Notes: a model not told the origin generated them from the sequence alone. A stretch of 64,000 nucleotides of DNA from Ampullaceana balthica (GCA_944989445.1 CALYLW010001383.1:104562-168561), one strand, 5' to 3'; shown: positions 11,301 to 23,110, counted from the first letter of the stretch. Made by a program: numbers and translations.

Positions 11301-14300
11301 TAAAAATTAGTAACGTATCTTAATGTAGTTCCATCCATTACTGCGCGCTTATTTTCTTTTAAAAAATGATGATTACTGTCCACTTTAAAAGTATGCATAG
11401 AATAATCCAAAAGATATTTCAATCAGGTTTTTTTTGGTTTTATTTTGCTTCATTATAATGATGTTGTCAAAGAGTAACAAAGAAATTGACTTGAATTTCC
11501 AGTTTACATACATTAAAATAAAGCGCTTACATACATTACTGTTCATGATAATTTTAAAAAATTAATTTACACAATACAGCCAAAAAATCTATATTGGATA
11601 TTCTTTTAAAGATGAGTTCAATATCAGAGGCAAGTATTTTAGTCAGTGCTCAAGATTTAACACGTTCATAAATTGAGAAGCCCTTGAACACAGTTAACAC
11701 ATGAAGAATATCTATAAAATAATTCATAATTGAAAAGTCACAAAACAAATGCCTAACAAACAATACACACATGCTACGCTGTGCTCTGAAGAACACAAAA
11801 TTTTGGTGCTCAACATGACGAACATAGTTGATGAGAGCAACACCTTCTCTGTGAATATTACACTTCACCTGTTTTCTATGCGATCAAGCTTAGAATTTTA
11901 GATTAGCAAAATTTCACAATCTGTCTTCATCTTTCGCCGGTCTTCAATTTTATTTATTATCCATCCACTGAATTTCTCATTTTCATTTAAGAGTTAAATT
12001 TATAGAGGAGAAATTATTTGTGCATTGTAAATTGCTTGTTACTAAACTTATTAGATTGATATACTTTCAAATATTCGTCAGATTTTTACTTTCAAGGAAG
12101 AGAAACTATATGCTCCAGAAGTAACCTTAAATAGTTATTTCAAATGATCTCCTGTTATCTCAAATCCATGTTTTATTGTGTTATTTGATAGTTCCGACAT
12201 ATTTGGACTTGGACTCTTTTGGCTCCGGTACCTATGGCATTTTTGAGGTGTCTGCTATTTATATTACTTTAAACTTTCCATAGCCCCCCTGTCTAGAGTA
12301 TTGACAAGGGATTTGGGAAAAAACTGCCCTAGCTCTTGCTATTTAAAATTATTCTTTGATAAAATGAACATAAATAGAACATACCCATCAAACTATTTAA
12401 TTGGCATATTTGTACCCTCTACTGCATGCAGCTGCCCCTATATTTGTTGAGGGACCCAAGGATCAGACAGTGTCTGAGGGAAAAGATGTTGTATTTAACT
12501 GTGATGCCAGATCTGCATCTAATGAACAAGCCCCATCAGCACCAACCTGGTACATCAATGGTGAAGCTACTGGACCACACACAGGTAATTTGGAAATGTC
12601 TATTGGTAGGAGGTTTCTGATGAATTAATCTGCTGATTACATTTTTTTAAATTTAAGAAATGGGATTTTTACAACTGCCTCCTCAATAACAATTTTAATA
12701 AATATAATACATGATTATCTTTCAGATCGAAGTAAATACATCATTGAAAACAAGAGGTTGACTGTCAAGGCGGTTAACAAGGCCAGAGATATATTGTGTG
12801 TCCAGTGTTCAGTCACTAATAGTCAAGGAACAGTATGGGGAGATGGATGTCTTAATGTTCTATGTACGTTTTTAACTGAGTTTCATTCAAATGGCTTTAA
12901 TGATTGTTTTGTGTTTAAAAATAATAGTTTTTTTAAGCATACAAATATATATACCAATTTATTCCAATAAACTAAGATTGTAAATTCGCAAAATTAATAA
13001 TAATAATGTTTCTTTTTTTCCTTCCAAACTGTACACAGTGCCAATAACAATAAAACTACAACCCGTCCTGGAGCAGAGCATAGATCATGGTGATGTCATA
13101 GACCTCACAGTTATAGCCACAACAGATGAATCACAGACTCTCTCTTATAAGTAAGAATTTCTTTATTATAATGTTTAAATATATGAATGTTGATTTTTTT
13201 TTACTTAATGTCATAATTGAATTGCATGCTTGTTCGTATAAATTATAATTTCTAATGTTTGTTGTTTGTCCGTTGTAGTCCACGGTGACCACTCTCATCA
13301 TATTAGTCCAGTGCTAGGCCACCATGTGTGTCCTCTAGGGGCTTATTAGTCCTATTCTTGCATGAAATTTGCGTCCGCATGTCGGACAGGGGATGGATGG
13401 GATCCCTTCAGGAGGGTTTTTTACACGGTCCTTCCTGGCTTGACGTTTGGTCTTGGCAGCCTGTTGTCTATTAGCCTCACAGACAGCTGCGCCATTCCGT
13501 ATCATAGAGCGCCAGGGGGCTCGATCACTGGCTGGTGCCTCCCAGAGTCATGTCCAATGTCAACTGCCTTTAGTGCTGTTTTGAGTGTATCCTTGTTGTT
13601 GTTCGTCCGTCGATTCGACAAAGACCACTCTAGTCATCCGAGGGTTGCTGGGACTGGTTAGTTTGTGCGTGCGCAGATGGCTGATGAGGCCGATCCTAGC
13701 ACGGAAGGTTCAGGAACAGAAGGGACAAGGGACGAGTGGGACATCTCCAGGAGGGTTGACAGCACGGGCCTTTCGGGCTTGCCTCTTCTTTTCTGCGGAG
13801 GTGATCCTGTTTGCCTCGCATGACCTGGCACCTTCGTGGATGAAAGAACGCCAGGTGGAACGGTCCATTGCAGCAAGTTCCCACGTGTCTGGGTTTATGG
13901 CAAACGCTTTCAGTGTGTCTTTATAGCGTTTCTTTTGCCCACCGTGGGACCGCTGGCCATGCTGGAGCTCGCAATAGAAGAGTCTCTTTGGCAGTCTCTC
14001 GTCTGGCATTCGGACCACGTGCCCTGCCCAACGAAGCTGGCACTGCATCAGGAGTGTGAATATGCTGGGGAGACCTGCCTTGGTGCCTCACTGTGTCTGG
14101 TATTTTATCCTGCCACTTTATGCCGAGGATCTTCCTGAGGCTTGTTGAATGAAAGTGGTTAAGCTTCATAGCATGGCGCTGATACACAGTCCATGTTTCA
14201 CACACATATAGCAGTGTGGGGAGCACCACCGCCCTGTACACTTTCAGCTTGGTCTGGATGGTAATGCCTCTTCTGTTCCAGACATTTGGGTACAACCTGC

Positions 14301-17300
14301 CAAAAGTGGAGCTGGCTCTGGCAATTCTGACACTCACTTCGTCATCGATGGTGACATTTTGCGACAGTGTGCTGCCTAGGTATGAGAACCGTTGAACTGT
14401 GTTGATTCTCTGGCCGTTGACCATGATGCTGGGCTCAACGTAGGGGCTTCCAGGCGCAGGTTGATGGAGGACTTCAGTCTTCTTGGTGTTGATCGTCAGA
14501 CCAAAGTTTGTGCAGGCGCTGGAGAACTTGTAGCCCTTACATAGACCTCCGTGTGCTCTATGCCCTTCAGTAAGCTCACCATAGAAGAGCCTCTTGGGGA
14601 GGCGCTGATTGGGCATGCGCACTACATGCCCCGCCCAGCATAGTTGGCACTGCATGAGGCTAATGATGTGGATGCTGGGTAGTCCTGACCTGGCTAATAA
14701 TTTCTAACAAATTAAATGCAAAGCTCTATTTAGGAAATTAGGTTAAAACTGAATGTTAGACTAGAGTGTGTTATTTAGGAAATTAGGTTAAAACTGAATG
14801 TTAGACTAGAGTGTGTTATTTAGGAAATTAGGTTAAAACTGAATGTTAGACTAGAGTGTGTTATTTAGGAAATTAGGTTAAAACTGAATGTTGGACTAGA
14901 GTGTGTTATTTAGGAAATTAGGTTAAAACTGAATGTTAGACTAGAGTGTGTTATTTAGGAAATTAGGTTAAAACTGAATGTTGGACTAGAGTGTGTTATT
15001 TAGGAAATTAGGTTAAAACTGAATGTTAGACTAGAGTGTGTTATTTAGGAAATTAGGTTAAAACTGAATGTTAGACTAGAGTGTGTTATTTAGGAAATTA
15101 GGATAAAACTGAATGTTAGACTAGAGTGTGTTATTTAGGAAATTAGGATAAAACTGAATGTTAGACTAGAGTGTGTTATTTAGGAAATTAGGTTAAAACT
15201 GAATGTTAGACTAGAGTGTGTTATTTAGGAAATTAGGTTAAAACTGAATGTTGGACTAGAGTGTGTTATTTAGGAAATTAGGTTAAAACTGAATGTTGGA
15301 CTAGAGTGTGTTATTTAGGAAATTAGGTTAAAACTGAATGTTAGACTAGAGTGTGTTATTTAGGAAATTAGGTTAAAACTGAATGTTAGACTAGAGTGTG
15401 TTATTTAGGAAATTAGGTTAAAACTGAATGTTGGACTAGAGTGTTTTTTTTCTTTATAATTAACATATTTATTGACTTTCTCCATCTTAGATGGCTCCAC
15501 TTTCAGAATAAAAGTTCACAAGTTGGGGTGGAGCCTCGTTTCCTGACCATCGATCCTGTCACTCATGCCACTATCATCAACACCAGTTTATTGACAGAAA
15601 GTGAATATGAGACGGTTGGAGGAAGGTATCAAAGAATCATATCACACACATATGATTCAATTTCTGTGGATATCGTTGTTAAGCTCAAAGATAAACCAGT
15701 ACCAGAGGGTACGTAATTGATATCTTTGTCATCATATACGGGAGAATTTGGTTGTTGTCAGCATTTGGGGATGCCATAAAGTGTTGAGCTAGAAAGTGAT
15801 CAAGATCAATGAAAACCAATATGACGGCGATATACTAACATGTGCTTAAAATTTGTTATGTACATGAGGTGCACTAATAAATTAGAATGTACATGCATGT
15901 GCTCTTAATTTTTAATTTGTTTGATGAGGCTAACTGCAATGTTTATAGATTTATTTTTCAAATGACCATCTTTTATGAATGAAACCCCAGTAGTAGTGGA
16001 GTCATAATCAGGCTGAATACATTGTTGTCAATAATGACTTGTTTGCACACACTACATTGTGTTATTTTTCAAGGTTAACTATATTAGTGTGTATTTCCCA
16101 GCTTTATTTTTTGGTGTTTCAAATTAATTAGATTTCAATTTAAATTCAAATTGCCAAAAAATAATATTGCATTTAAAAAATTCCCTTTTAACTTTTTAAT
16201 TCTTAGTTTGGCTCAAGTTTTCAAGGTTTTTTTGCCATGTGAATTTGCCAAGTTGACGGGAATTGCACAACAATTCTGCACATCGTTGTACATTATAATA
16301 ATAACTCTGTAGTGTTTAGACATAAATTTAGTACTTATATGAATTAATTGGATGTAAGATCATTTTAAAGCCTAATTATCTAATTGTGAAATGTTATTGG
16401 CGATTAGATAAGTGTGATCGACAAAAATAATTATATAAAGGGGCATAAGTTGGTTGCATCAACGGCACTTTCATGTTACCACCGTTTGCTCGGAGACTCA
16501 GCGAGATAATGGATGTTAAGTGGGAAATTCTGCCCCTTTTTGTGCTCAAAGTATATAGGGTTTAGCGACTTTAAAAATCAATTTAGCCACTGAGAAAATG
16601 ATAGGCAAAAGAGAGACTTTAGCAGTTCCATTTAAAAATAGCAACTTAATAGTGTTGGCGAGTTAACTGACGTCAAGACATTGGGCTCTACTGTATTGGC
16701 TATATTAATTGTGTTCTTGATTTTACCTAGATTAAATGGTAATTAATTTAATTGCCGAATTTGTTTATTCATAATTTTCCTTAAAAATGTTGCATTGTCA
16801 AAATGCACCGTTAATTATCGTCACTTGCTTAGCACTAGGCACTTTGGAGAGTCTTTATTTTTCTTTTCAGCATATGGCATTATTCTGAAGTATATCATTT
16901 TAAAAGTGCAGTCTTTTAACTAAACTGCTCTTTATAAGAAAAAAATATAGTAGAATACACTCCATAGTGGTACTTTGGTAATAAACTTGTAACATCATTT
17001 AGTTCATAAATTATTGTGGAAAGGATAAAGCATTCTGACATCCATAAAATAAAGAAAATTTTGAATTTTGGCTGGTGATTCCACAAGTGGTTAGTTTCAA
17101 AAATAATTTTCTGGTGTAATTTGACAGAACTTTCTATATTATACCAAGAAGAGTAGGTTGTAATTCATTGTGTTTCCTTGTTATTTTATAAGTTATAAAA
17201 AAATGCGTGAATGAGCTTTGTCAAATATGTTTGATTTATTTTACCGTATTAAATATTTCAGAGGCACCGGTGCAAAGTGGAGGTATAGACATGTGGATAA

Positions 17301-18394
17301 TTGGCCTTATTATTGGAATTCTCTTTCTTATCATAGTCATTATTATAATCATATTTGTTATCTGTCGTAAACAGCAAGAGGGAGACTACAATGGTAAGCT
17401 CCTTTATTCTATTCTCTCCATGTAACTACTAAAATAAATAAATGCAATTTCAATTTGAACTATTTATTCTGAGGAGGCAATACTCCTCATAGAGATATAT
17501 AAGCACAACTACAAACAAAAATCACTTTTTGAAGCAGTGATGAAAATATTTTATATGAAATTATTTTGTGTCTCCAGTGGATAAAAAAGAGACTAGAGCA
17601 GGACTTGATCCTGAAAAGGAACTGAAGGATAAAGGATTTAGTGAATACTCACGACCGTAAGATTTTTTTTCTTTGTCTATTTTCAAGTTTCTTGATCAAA
17701 ATTTTTTGGAATACCTTATAAAAATTATTTTTTTCAATTCTGTCATGATTTAAAAACCTATAATTTATCAATAAATATTAATGAATCAAAATGAGGTTTT
17801 AATTTTTTTTTAAATACAAAGCTGTAAAATAGTTTGGATCATCTGAAACCCTTTTTTTTTCTCTCACCTGTTTTTAAATTTGGAGCAGCAGTTGAGAGTT
17901 ACAGCCAAGCAAATTTTGTAAAATATCGCACAATAAATGGAACCTGTGCAACTTTGCACACAAGTTTTTTACTTTGCACACAAGTTTTTTACTTTACACA
18001 CGGAGCAACGAACCTTAGAGGGAACATTGCTCATGTCAGCACCATGTCATTTATTGATTTATTTCTATAACTTAAATAACTATAATAATTTGATGTTTCC
18101 AACTTCATCAAATAAAACATTAAAATTGCAAATTTTTTAAAAAGATTATTGATTTTAAAACAAAATCCTGTTTTCACTTTTGACAGTGCCTATGACAGTG
18201 ACTATGATTATCCTGACAAAAAGCCGAGAGTTGACCTGGAGTATGATGATGGTCCCATTGGAGATGATGAAAGTCTAGGCGAGTACGGAGATGAAGAGGA
18301 TACTCATTTCAATGAAGACGGATCGTTCATCGGGATCTATCAAAAGAAAGATCCTCAGCAGAAGGCACCACCGCCTAATGAGTCCACTATCTAA
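8134..18394 (+). CDS. NRG/L1CAM-like: L1CAM/neuroglian-family receptor without FNIII domains (5' partial)
   Basis: Eleven coding exons: 8134-8316, 8870-9004, 9410-9506, 10880-11097, 12432-12584, 12726-12863, 13039-13150, 15491-15708, 17262-17393, 17578-17656, 18187-18394. They join with GT/AG sites and matching phases into 557 codons plus a stop; the first exon begins in phase 1, so the start and signal peptide lie upstream. The protein is a type I membrane adhesion receptor with three Ig domains bearing paired cysteines and central Trp, a fourth Ig-like domain lacking those cysteines, a 24-residue hydrophobic helix and a ~100-residue acidic tail. The tail has the L1-family landmarks GFSEYSRP and NEDGSFIGIY, the ankyrin-binding site (FIGQY in most members). 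Classical L1 proteins have six Ig and about five FNIII domains; no FNIII exon is visible here. I infer a short L1 paralog for homophilic or cis adhesion and ankyrin anchoring. Confidence 0.85.
8870..9004 (+). CDS. Receptor exon b: second half of Ig domain
   Basis: Phase 1 to 1. It encodes GNLHFTYVTRAD then FTYMCGISS, the D-F strands and second cysteine of the same Ig domain. The GNLxFxxV...D pattern is the one seen in Ig2 of L1-family proteins. Confidence 0.88.
9410..9506 (+). CDS. Receptor exon c: start of next Ig domain (Ig3-like)
   Basis: Phase 1 to 2. It encodes TPVRPQVQY, a linker and HAILECVFSGY with the first cysteine of the domain. Donor gtaagt. Confidence 0.87.
9705..10462 (+). mobile_element. 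hAT remnant in a receptor intron, transposase C-terminal part
   Basis: Ends tacaactgtggaagttaacg and ..gaatcattaagtccta match the ends of the element at 28847-29483. The flanks attaaaag (9697-9704) and attaaagg (10463-10470) are an 8-bp duplication with one mismatch. It lies in the intron 9507-10879, in sense orientation. Confidence 0.82.
9895..10296 (+). pseudogene. Decayed hAT transposase C terminus
   Basis: The frame encodes INSLQLWKHQYPIMSFLAKT, matching the LxWWKxNxxxYPxLxxLAK entry to the hAT dimerisation domain, and later LTRSSLEPNDVNTLVFLG. Between these the dimerisation motif sits in the next frame (LFSSAGYIVN after an in-frame stop), showing at least two frameshifts and a nonsense change. 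It is therefore a pseudogene. Confidence 0.75.
10880..11097 (+). CDS. Receptor exon d: rest of Ig3-like domain
   Basis: Phase 2 to 1. It encodes PRIKWTSDDGKEI (core Trp) and KNYYCSAENSAGTV (second Cys), ending FLNVT, a potential N-glycosylation site. The preceding intron carries the hAT remnant at 9705-10462. Confidence 0.9.
12432..12584 (+). CDS. Receptor exon e: first half of Ig4-like domain
   Basis: Phase 1 to 1. It encodes APIFVEGPKDQTVSEGKDV, VVFNCDA (first Cys) and PTWYINGE (Trp). Donor gtaatt. Confidence 0.88.
12726..12863 (+). CDS. Receptor exon f: second half of Ig4-like domain
   Basis: Phase 1 to 1. It encodes YIIENKRLTVKAVN and CVQCSVTNSQGTVWGDG, with the second Ig cysteine in the VQC position. 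Confidence 0.87.
13039..13150 (+). CDS. Receptor exon g: first half of last Ig-like domain
   Basis: Phase 1 to 2. It encodes PITIKLQPVLEQSIDHGD and VIDLTVIATTD. The position of the first Ig cysteine is occupied by valine in DLTV. The following 2.3-kb intron holds a LINE fragment and a 45-bp minisatellite. Confidence 0.83.
13270..14695 (-). mobile_element. LINE (non-LTR) fragments, reverse-transcriptase C-terminal region
   Basis: The minus strand encodes typical non-LTR ORF2 C-terminal text: FGLTINTKKTEVL, RFSYLGSTLS, LPTLLYVCETWT, LRKILGIKWQDKIPDT, WAGHVVRMPDERLPKRLFY, DRSTWRSF and a CPFCSRTF...H...H zinc-finger-like tail. The WAGHVVRMP segment occurs twice (about 13940-14048 and 14555-14655), flanking the RT block, so two copies lie head to tail. 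The frames are broken. The clade is uncertain. It lies antisense in intron 13151-15490. Confidence 0.8.
14728..15444 (+). repeat. 45-bp minisatellite, about 16 copies
   Basis: A near-perfect tandem repeat of a 45-bp unit beginning TATTTAGGAAATTAGGTTAA. Variants are limited to a few positions (ttaGact/ttgGact; ggTTaaaa/ggATaaaa). It ends just before the pyrimidine tract of the acceptor for the exon at 15491. Confidence 0.95.
15491..15708 (+). CDS. Receptor exon h: second half of last Ig-like domain
   Basis: Phase 2 to 1. It encodes LSYKWLHFQNKSS (Trp kept, NKS glycosylation site) and GGRYQRIISHTYDSI, where the second cysteine is replaced, ending KDKPVPEG just outside the membrane. The YxC-equivalent site reads YQR. 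Confidence 0.86.
15709..17261 (+). other. Receptor intron between last Ig and membrane exons
   Basis: This is where FNIII exons would fall in a classical L1 gene. I see no exon-like open frame with FNIII features (W...Y...C-less beta pattern), only AT-rich sequence. A short palindromic segment at about 16437-16550 (AAAGGGGCATAAGTTGG against TGCCCCTTTTT) may be a MITE relic. Confidence 0.45.
17262..17393 (+). CDS. Receptor exon i: transmembrane segment
   Basis: Phase 1 to 1. After EAPVQSGGIDM comes an uninterrupted Ile/Leu/Val helix of about 24 residues (start WIIGLIIGILFLIIV), then the stop-transfer CRKQQEGDYN. The hydrophobic core is unusually isoleucine-rich. Confidence 0.9.
17578..17656 (+). 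CDS. Receptor exon j: juxtamembrane tail
   Basis: Phase 1 to 2. It encodes DKKETRAGLDPEKELKDK then GFSEYSRP, the counterpart of the GFxEYSxP motif in L1/neuroglian tails. Confidence 0.85.
18187..18394 (+). CDS. Receptor exon k: C-terminal tail with ankyrin motif
   Basis: Phase 2 in, stop TAA at 18392-18394. It encodes a Tyr/Asp-rich stretch (AYDSDYDYPDKK), an acidic region (ESLGEYGDEED) and NEDGSFIGIYQKK, aligning with the L1-family ankyrin site, then a proline-rich end. Confidence 0.92.
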
Positions 18395-20720
18395 AGCTAA
18401 TCAAGCGTCTTTTTGTGGGGTATAAGGGCATGGAGTTTTTTGAAAAACTGTAACTGTTCATTAACATATTTTAGTTAGTTAAATAAAGCATATTAGCTCA
18501 TTAAAGGATTTACTAAAAATAGATCACTTTAGACCATTAACAAATTTAAGTTTTCATGACACAGGAGAGGAAAACACATTTTTAGCAGCAAATCAAGTTA
18601 CCATTATGCTTTAAAACTATCCAAACTGATTTTAGTGGTTAAAAAATAATGTACAGAGAGCAGCTATATCTATGCAAAAAAATAATACATAAGAAATAAA
18701 TAAAGTTGTAATTGCTGGGTAAATAAGGTTCATGATGAATGTGTGATTTTTCAACTTTAGTTTGGGTTGTTTCTTCTGCACTGCGCTTATGTTTGGCAAA
18801 AAAGGTGTTTTTAAAAAAAATAATTTTTAAAAAATGTATATATAAATAGGAAGTGAATTTCTTAATATATTCAAAATCATTGTTGAAAAAATGTTTCAGT
18901 GGTCTGGAGTAACTGAAAATTTTCTTTGCATAAATTCTCTACAAGACTAAACAGGTTTTGACTTAAATGTCAATAAGAAATCTCATCCTTGTTAAATTTT
19001 GCAAAACAAATCCTCTCTTCTATGCAGATAAGTGAGGGTGTGCTGGATGAGATTGTTTAAAGAAATTACATTCCATGATACCAATGATACATGTTCATGT
19101 TAAATCATCTATTTAAAAAAAGTGTGTCTAAAATGTGGTAAATCTCAAATATTTGAATGTGCCTGTTTAAAAAAACACAAAAAAAACTACTTCAAATCTA
19201 TGGATTGCTTATGTTTTTGTTCACAGAATCTATTTTTATAAATTCAAATAACTTATGATTTACTGTATAGGCAAAGTTTATAAACAGTTATCCTAGTGAA
19301 TCGTAGATTTTTAATCTTCAAATGAAAATTGTATACGCCTGATTTGCTTCTTAACTTTTTAAAAATAAATGAGAAAATACTGCAGATTTCGGCAGAAGAA
19401 AAATGTGTGAAATGAAATTTAGTTAAACCTGAATCATGAAAGTTTTAAAGTAGCCTTTTCGGGTAAACAGAAACACTATATTAAAAAAACACCAGAGAAT
19501 TCTTTTTCTTTTCAAAATTAATGGTATCCTTGTTAATTTTATGTATAATGAAATTATAATACTTAGCCCAACTTACACCTAAACGGCGATAATAGTTTTA
19601 TTTTTTATTAGTGTGATATTAAAGAGACTTATTAGGAAAGCATTCTTCTTTTCTCTCAGAACACCACAAAGCAATAAGGGGTCATATTGATAATATAGAA
19701 AACAAATATGAAAGCACTGATACTGGTAAATTATGCTCTTTGAAAAAACAAAATTTTCCATCTCTGTTTAATTATAAAAACGGAAGAAAATGAAAACATT
19801 TTATAAAACTATTTCGGTTTGAGTGATTGAAATAGTTTTAAATTCCATCTTTTTATTTCGCTCTAAAATTCTGACTATTAAAAGAACAACCTTGTGCTGT
19901 GATTCATGGTCCAGCTATTTTAATAGATTTTGCTTTCATTTTCATGGTACTTTGAAGTTAAATTTTTAGATGAAAAGCTGGCTGTGTCATCCTATTACCT
20001 TAACTCAAGGATTGGTTTGAAAGATGTCAATATCTTAAAGAAAGAACAAAAAGAGTTGTACATTTTGTTTTCTACGGACGAAAAAGAAACTTCAAGGAGA
20101 TATATTTATACTAATAAAAGGTTTAATTTATAAGAAAGGAAAATAAAAACTTAAGATCTTATAAAAGCTGACAGCAATTTATTATGGCTTGTTATATTTG
20201 GTTTGTTACCATTTTAGAAAGAACTTGTAATTTGTACATTCTGTAAATATTAGTATTTTGCATTCAATCAATTTTTGTTTGATGTAAGCTTTTTAATCCT
20301 TGAACAATTTCTTTGAAAAATAGTTTTTACTAAACTGTAACATTTGTGAAAGTTTTTATGAGTAAACTCTCTAATCCAAAGTTAGAACTTAAAATTGCAT
20401 TGTTTAAAAAAATATCTATATTGGGTATACTCTGCAATATATTATTATTACTCTTTAGTTATAATAATGTTCTTGGCAATTTAGCAGGCAAAGAAATTAT
20501 CCATTGATTACTTTGAGTATGACTGTATCTTTAATTTTTTGTAATAGAAAGCTATATTTTGTAAAAGAAATTAATTTTTTGTTTGGAATTAATGTAAAAT
20601 GTTGACAGTTTTTGTATGATAAGCTACTCCAGCTTCATTAATTTTGCCCCCACTCTTTTGATAATGATATTTTTCTTTCAGCTAAAAGAATATAAAATAA
20701 AGTTATTCAACATAGGTTTT
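18395..20720 (+). other. Probable receptor 3' UTR with candidate polyadenylation signals
   Basis: AATAAA hexamers occur at 18482-18487, 18695-18704 (overlapping pair) and near 20695. The sequence is uniformly AT-rich without repeats, compatible with a long neural-type 3' UTR, but the real cleavage site cannot be chosen from sequence alone. Confidence 0.4.
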
Positions 20721-23110
20721 TAAAGTTGCCTTGAAGTGCTCATTGTTCTTCCTTCATTTCAAGTGTATGAACTGACAAGCATTTGATAAGATTCCACTGA
20801 TCATGATGTTATGTGAAAATGGAAAGTGTTTCTGTTTGTGAATGACATACAATTTTATATTACATTTTATTATAAATGACAAACATGTTAAAATTAAAAT
20901 TAAAAAACTGTAGATTTTTTTAAAGATATAAACTCTCATCTGGGTCAATTTACAACCCAGGCGTTGAGTTTGGCAAGTCAAGTCTAATTGTAGGCCCTCC
21001 ATGTATATAGAGTATTATATTTTTCCAATGTACATTTATCATTGTTATTTTTGTTTAAACTTCTACATACATGTGCGAAAGGTGTTAGACTGGCTTGCCA
21101 TAGTTTTTTTTAATTGTTTTTTTTAAAGTTAATTATTTATATTATTTTTTATTAACAAAATCCTTTGCTTATCTAGGATCCTGTTGCATTGTTTTTAAAT
21201 CATTATTTCCTGTATTGTTAGGGTAATATTTTTCACAACAAGAGAAGGTTATGTTAGTGTCATAATATGATAGAGTAAACTTAACTTCTTTTGAAACCAG
21301 GAATTTTGGGAAGAATTTCCCATAAAAATAAAAACCATTCATGAACAAATGCACATAACTCTTGTTTCAACAAATTAACTTTTGTTTCAAAAAATTAAGT
21401 TATTATGGTAATGTTTATGTTTTTTTATAATCTAAGTAAAATTTTAAAAAAACATTTTTTTTCTCCAGTCATTTGATTTCAAACCTGAAGGGAAGTGAAT
21501 AATTTGGTGATTATTAATAAAATGTATTATTAAAATACTTAACTTTTTTCTTGATTTGTTTAGATCTTTGACATAATTTTAGTGTAAGATGAGAACTGAC
21601 AGTTAAATCTACGAATCGGAAATTAAGCAATCATAACATGTCTTTGCATCTGATTTTATTTGTGAAAAGTTTACTAGCTTTCAGAAATGTATAGTTTTAT
21701 TATGTTTTTTAAAATTGGTCTTAACTTTCACATTATTGTGTCCTTGCAAACGTTGCTTTTTTTTCTGATTCGATTTAATTCCTACATGCATATTATCATT
21801 CCAAGAAAATTATGTGTATCTATAAATTTTTGAGTCAAAAGCACTGACCTGTAAAACAAATCAAATATTTACTTGGAGCAACATGGACAGGTTGTGTCAT
21901 ATTGCTGGGGTACAAGTGTATGGTTGTGACTTCTCTCAGATGGTACAGACCAACAGATCCGTCTTTGAAATAGAATACTAAAATAAGAACATTCCATGTT
22001 TAATAATAATGGATCAAATTTATGTCAAGTGCTTATAATTCTATCGATTGATTCAAATGATCTGGTGAATAAAGAACATGGAAGATTGGGGAGATATCCA
22101 AATAATGAAACATTGTTTACCAAGATAGCTTTTATATTTTAGCGTTCCTATTATATCTTTAAACCCCAAATTTTTTTTGCAATGAATGCCATAAAATATC
22201 AATGGCATTCTTCACCAGACTCGCACAACAGAGTTGAAATAGACATTTATTTTCAATTTTAAATGTTTTCATTATTGATTTTAATTTTTTTCCTACATAT
22301 TATTAACCTGCTTTATATCATGGAGGCAACCTTTTGCACATATTTAGTCCAATCTTTTTGCCATTATATTTCTAGCAATAAAAATAAATAAATCTGAAAT
22401 ACAAAATGTAAATGGTTTTGAAATTAAAAACATTATGTTGGAAAATGAAGTGAGATTGTAAGGGTGAGAGTGAAGGAGTGTAGACTTTATTTTTCTTCTA
22501 TTCACAAAATGTCACTCACCCATTCATTCCTCTTTCACTTGAACAAATGCAAGAAAAAAGACACAAATACTCGTTCTTTTAATAAAAATGCAATACTAGA
22601 CAAAATCCATTGGTAAGTGTAGCATGCAATAATCCTGTAGGGAAGGAGCGTCTGTAATAGAAACGATAATAGAGGCCTGTTGTAAACCTTAAATAATTGT
22701 AAAGATTCTCGAATAGTTTGGATTGTTTATCAACATGTATCTTTTCATATGCAATGTACAAAACCTGTGAGTTGTGGCCAAGAGATATTTATCGCCATGC
22801 ATATCAAATACATAGTCACTTAAAGGATATGGACATAATCTACTGTCCCATACTCTGCCATTCAATTAAACTTATATTCAGTTTTGATAAGAACATATAC
22901 GGTATACACCAATCACTACTTATACCACAATTAAAATAACGTTTGAGCATGACATTGCTGACAATATTGATATACCTGTTTGTATATCAAAGTTTGTGCC
23001 ACGAGGAAAAGGGGAAAACCTCAATTTATTCAAGAAATGAAAGCTCTTCTAATATCTTCTAACATAAAAATGTATAGTGTCATTAGTATTTTCTTTAATT
23101 AAAAATTCTA
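20721..23110. other. Intergenic, nothing recognised
   Basis: AT-rich DNA between the receptor and ASPH. Open frames here are short and featureless. Confidence 0.4.

Noticed and set aside
13362..13926. Plus-strand open frames in the receptor intron
   Set aside because: They are antisense to the LINE coding remnant on the minus strand.
14728..15444. CRISPR-like array
   Set aside because: The 45-bp units are contiguous with no unique spacers, and the genome is eukaryotic; it is a minisatellite.
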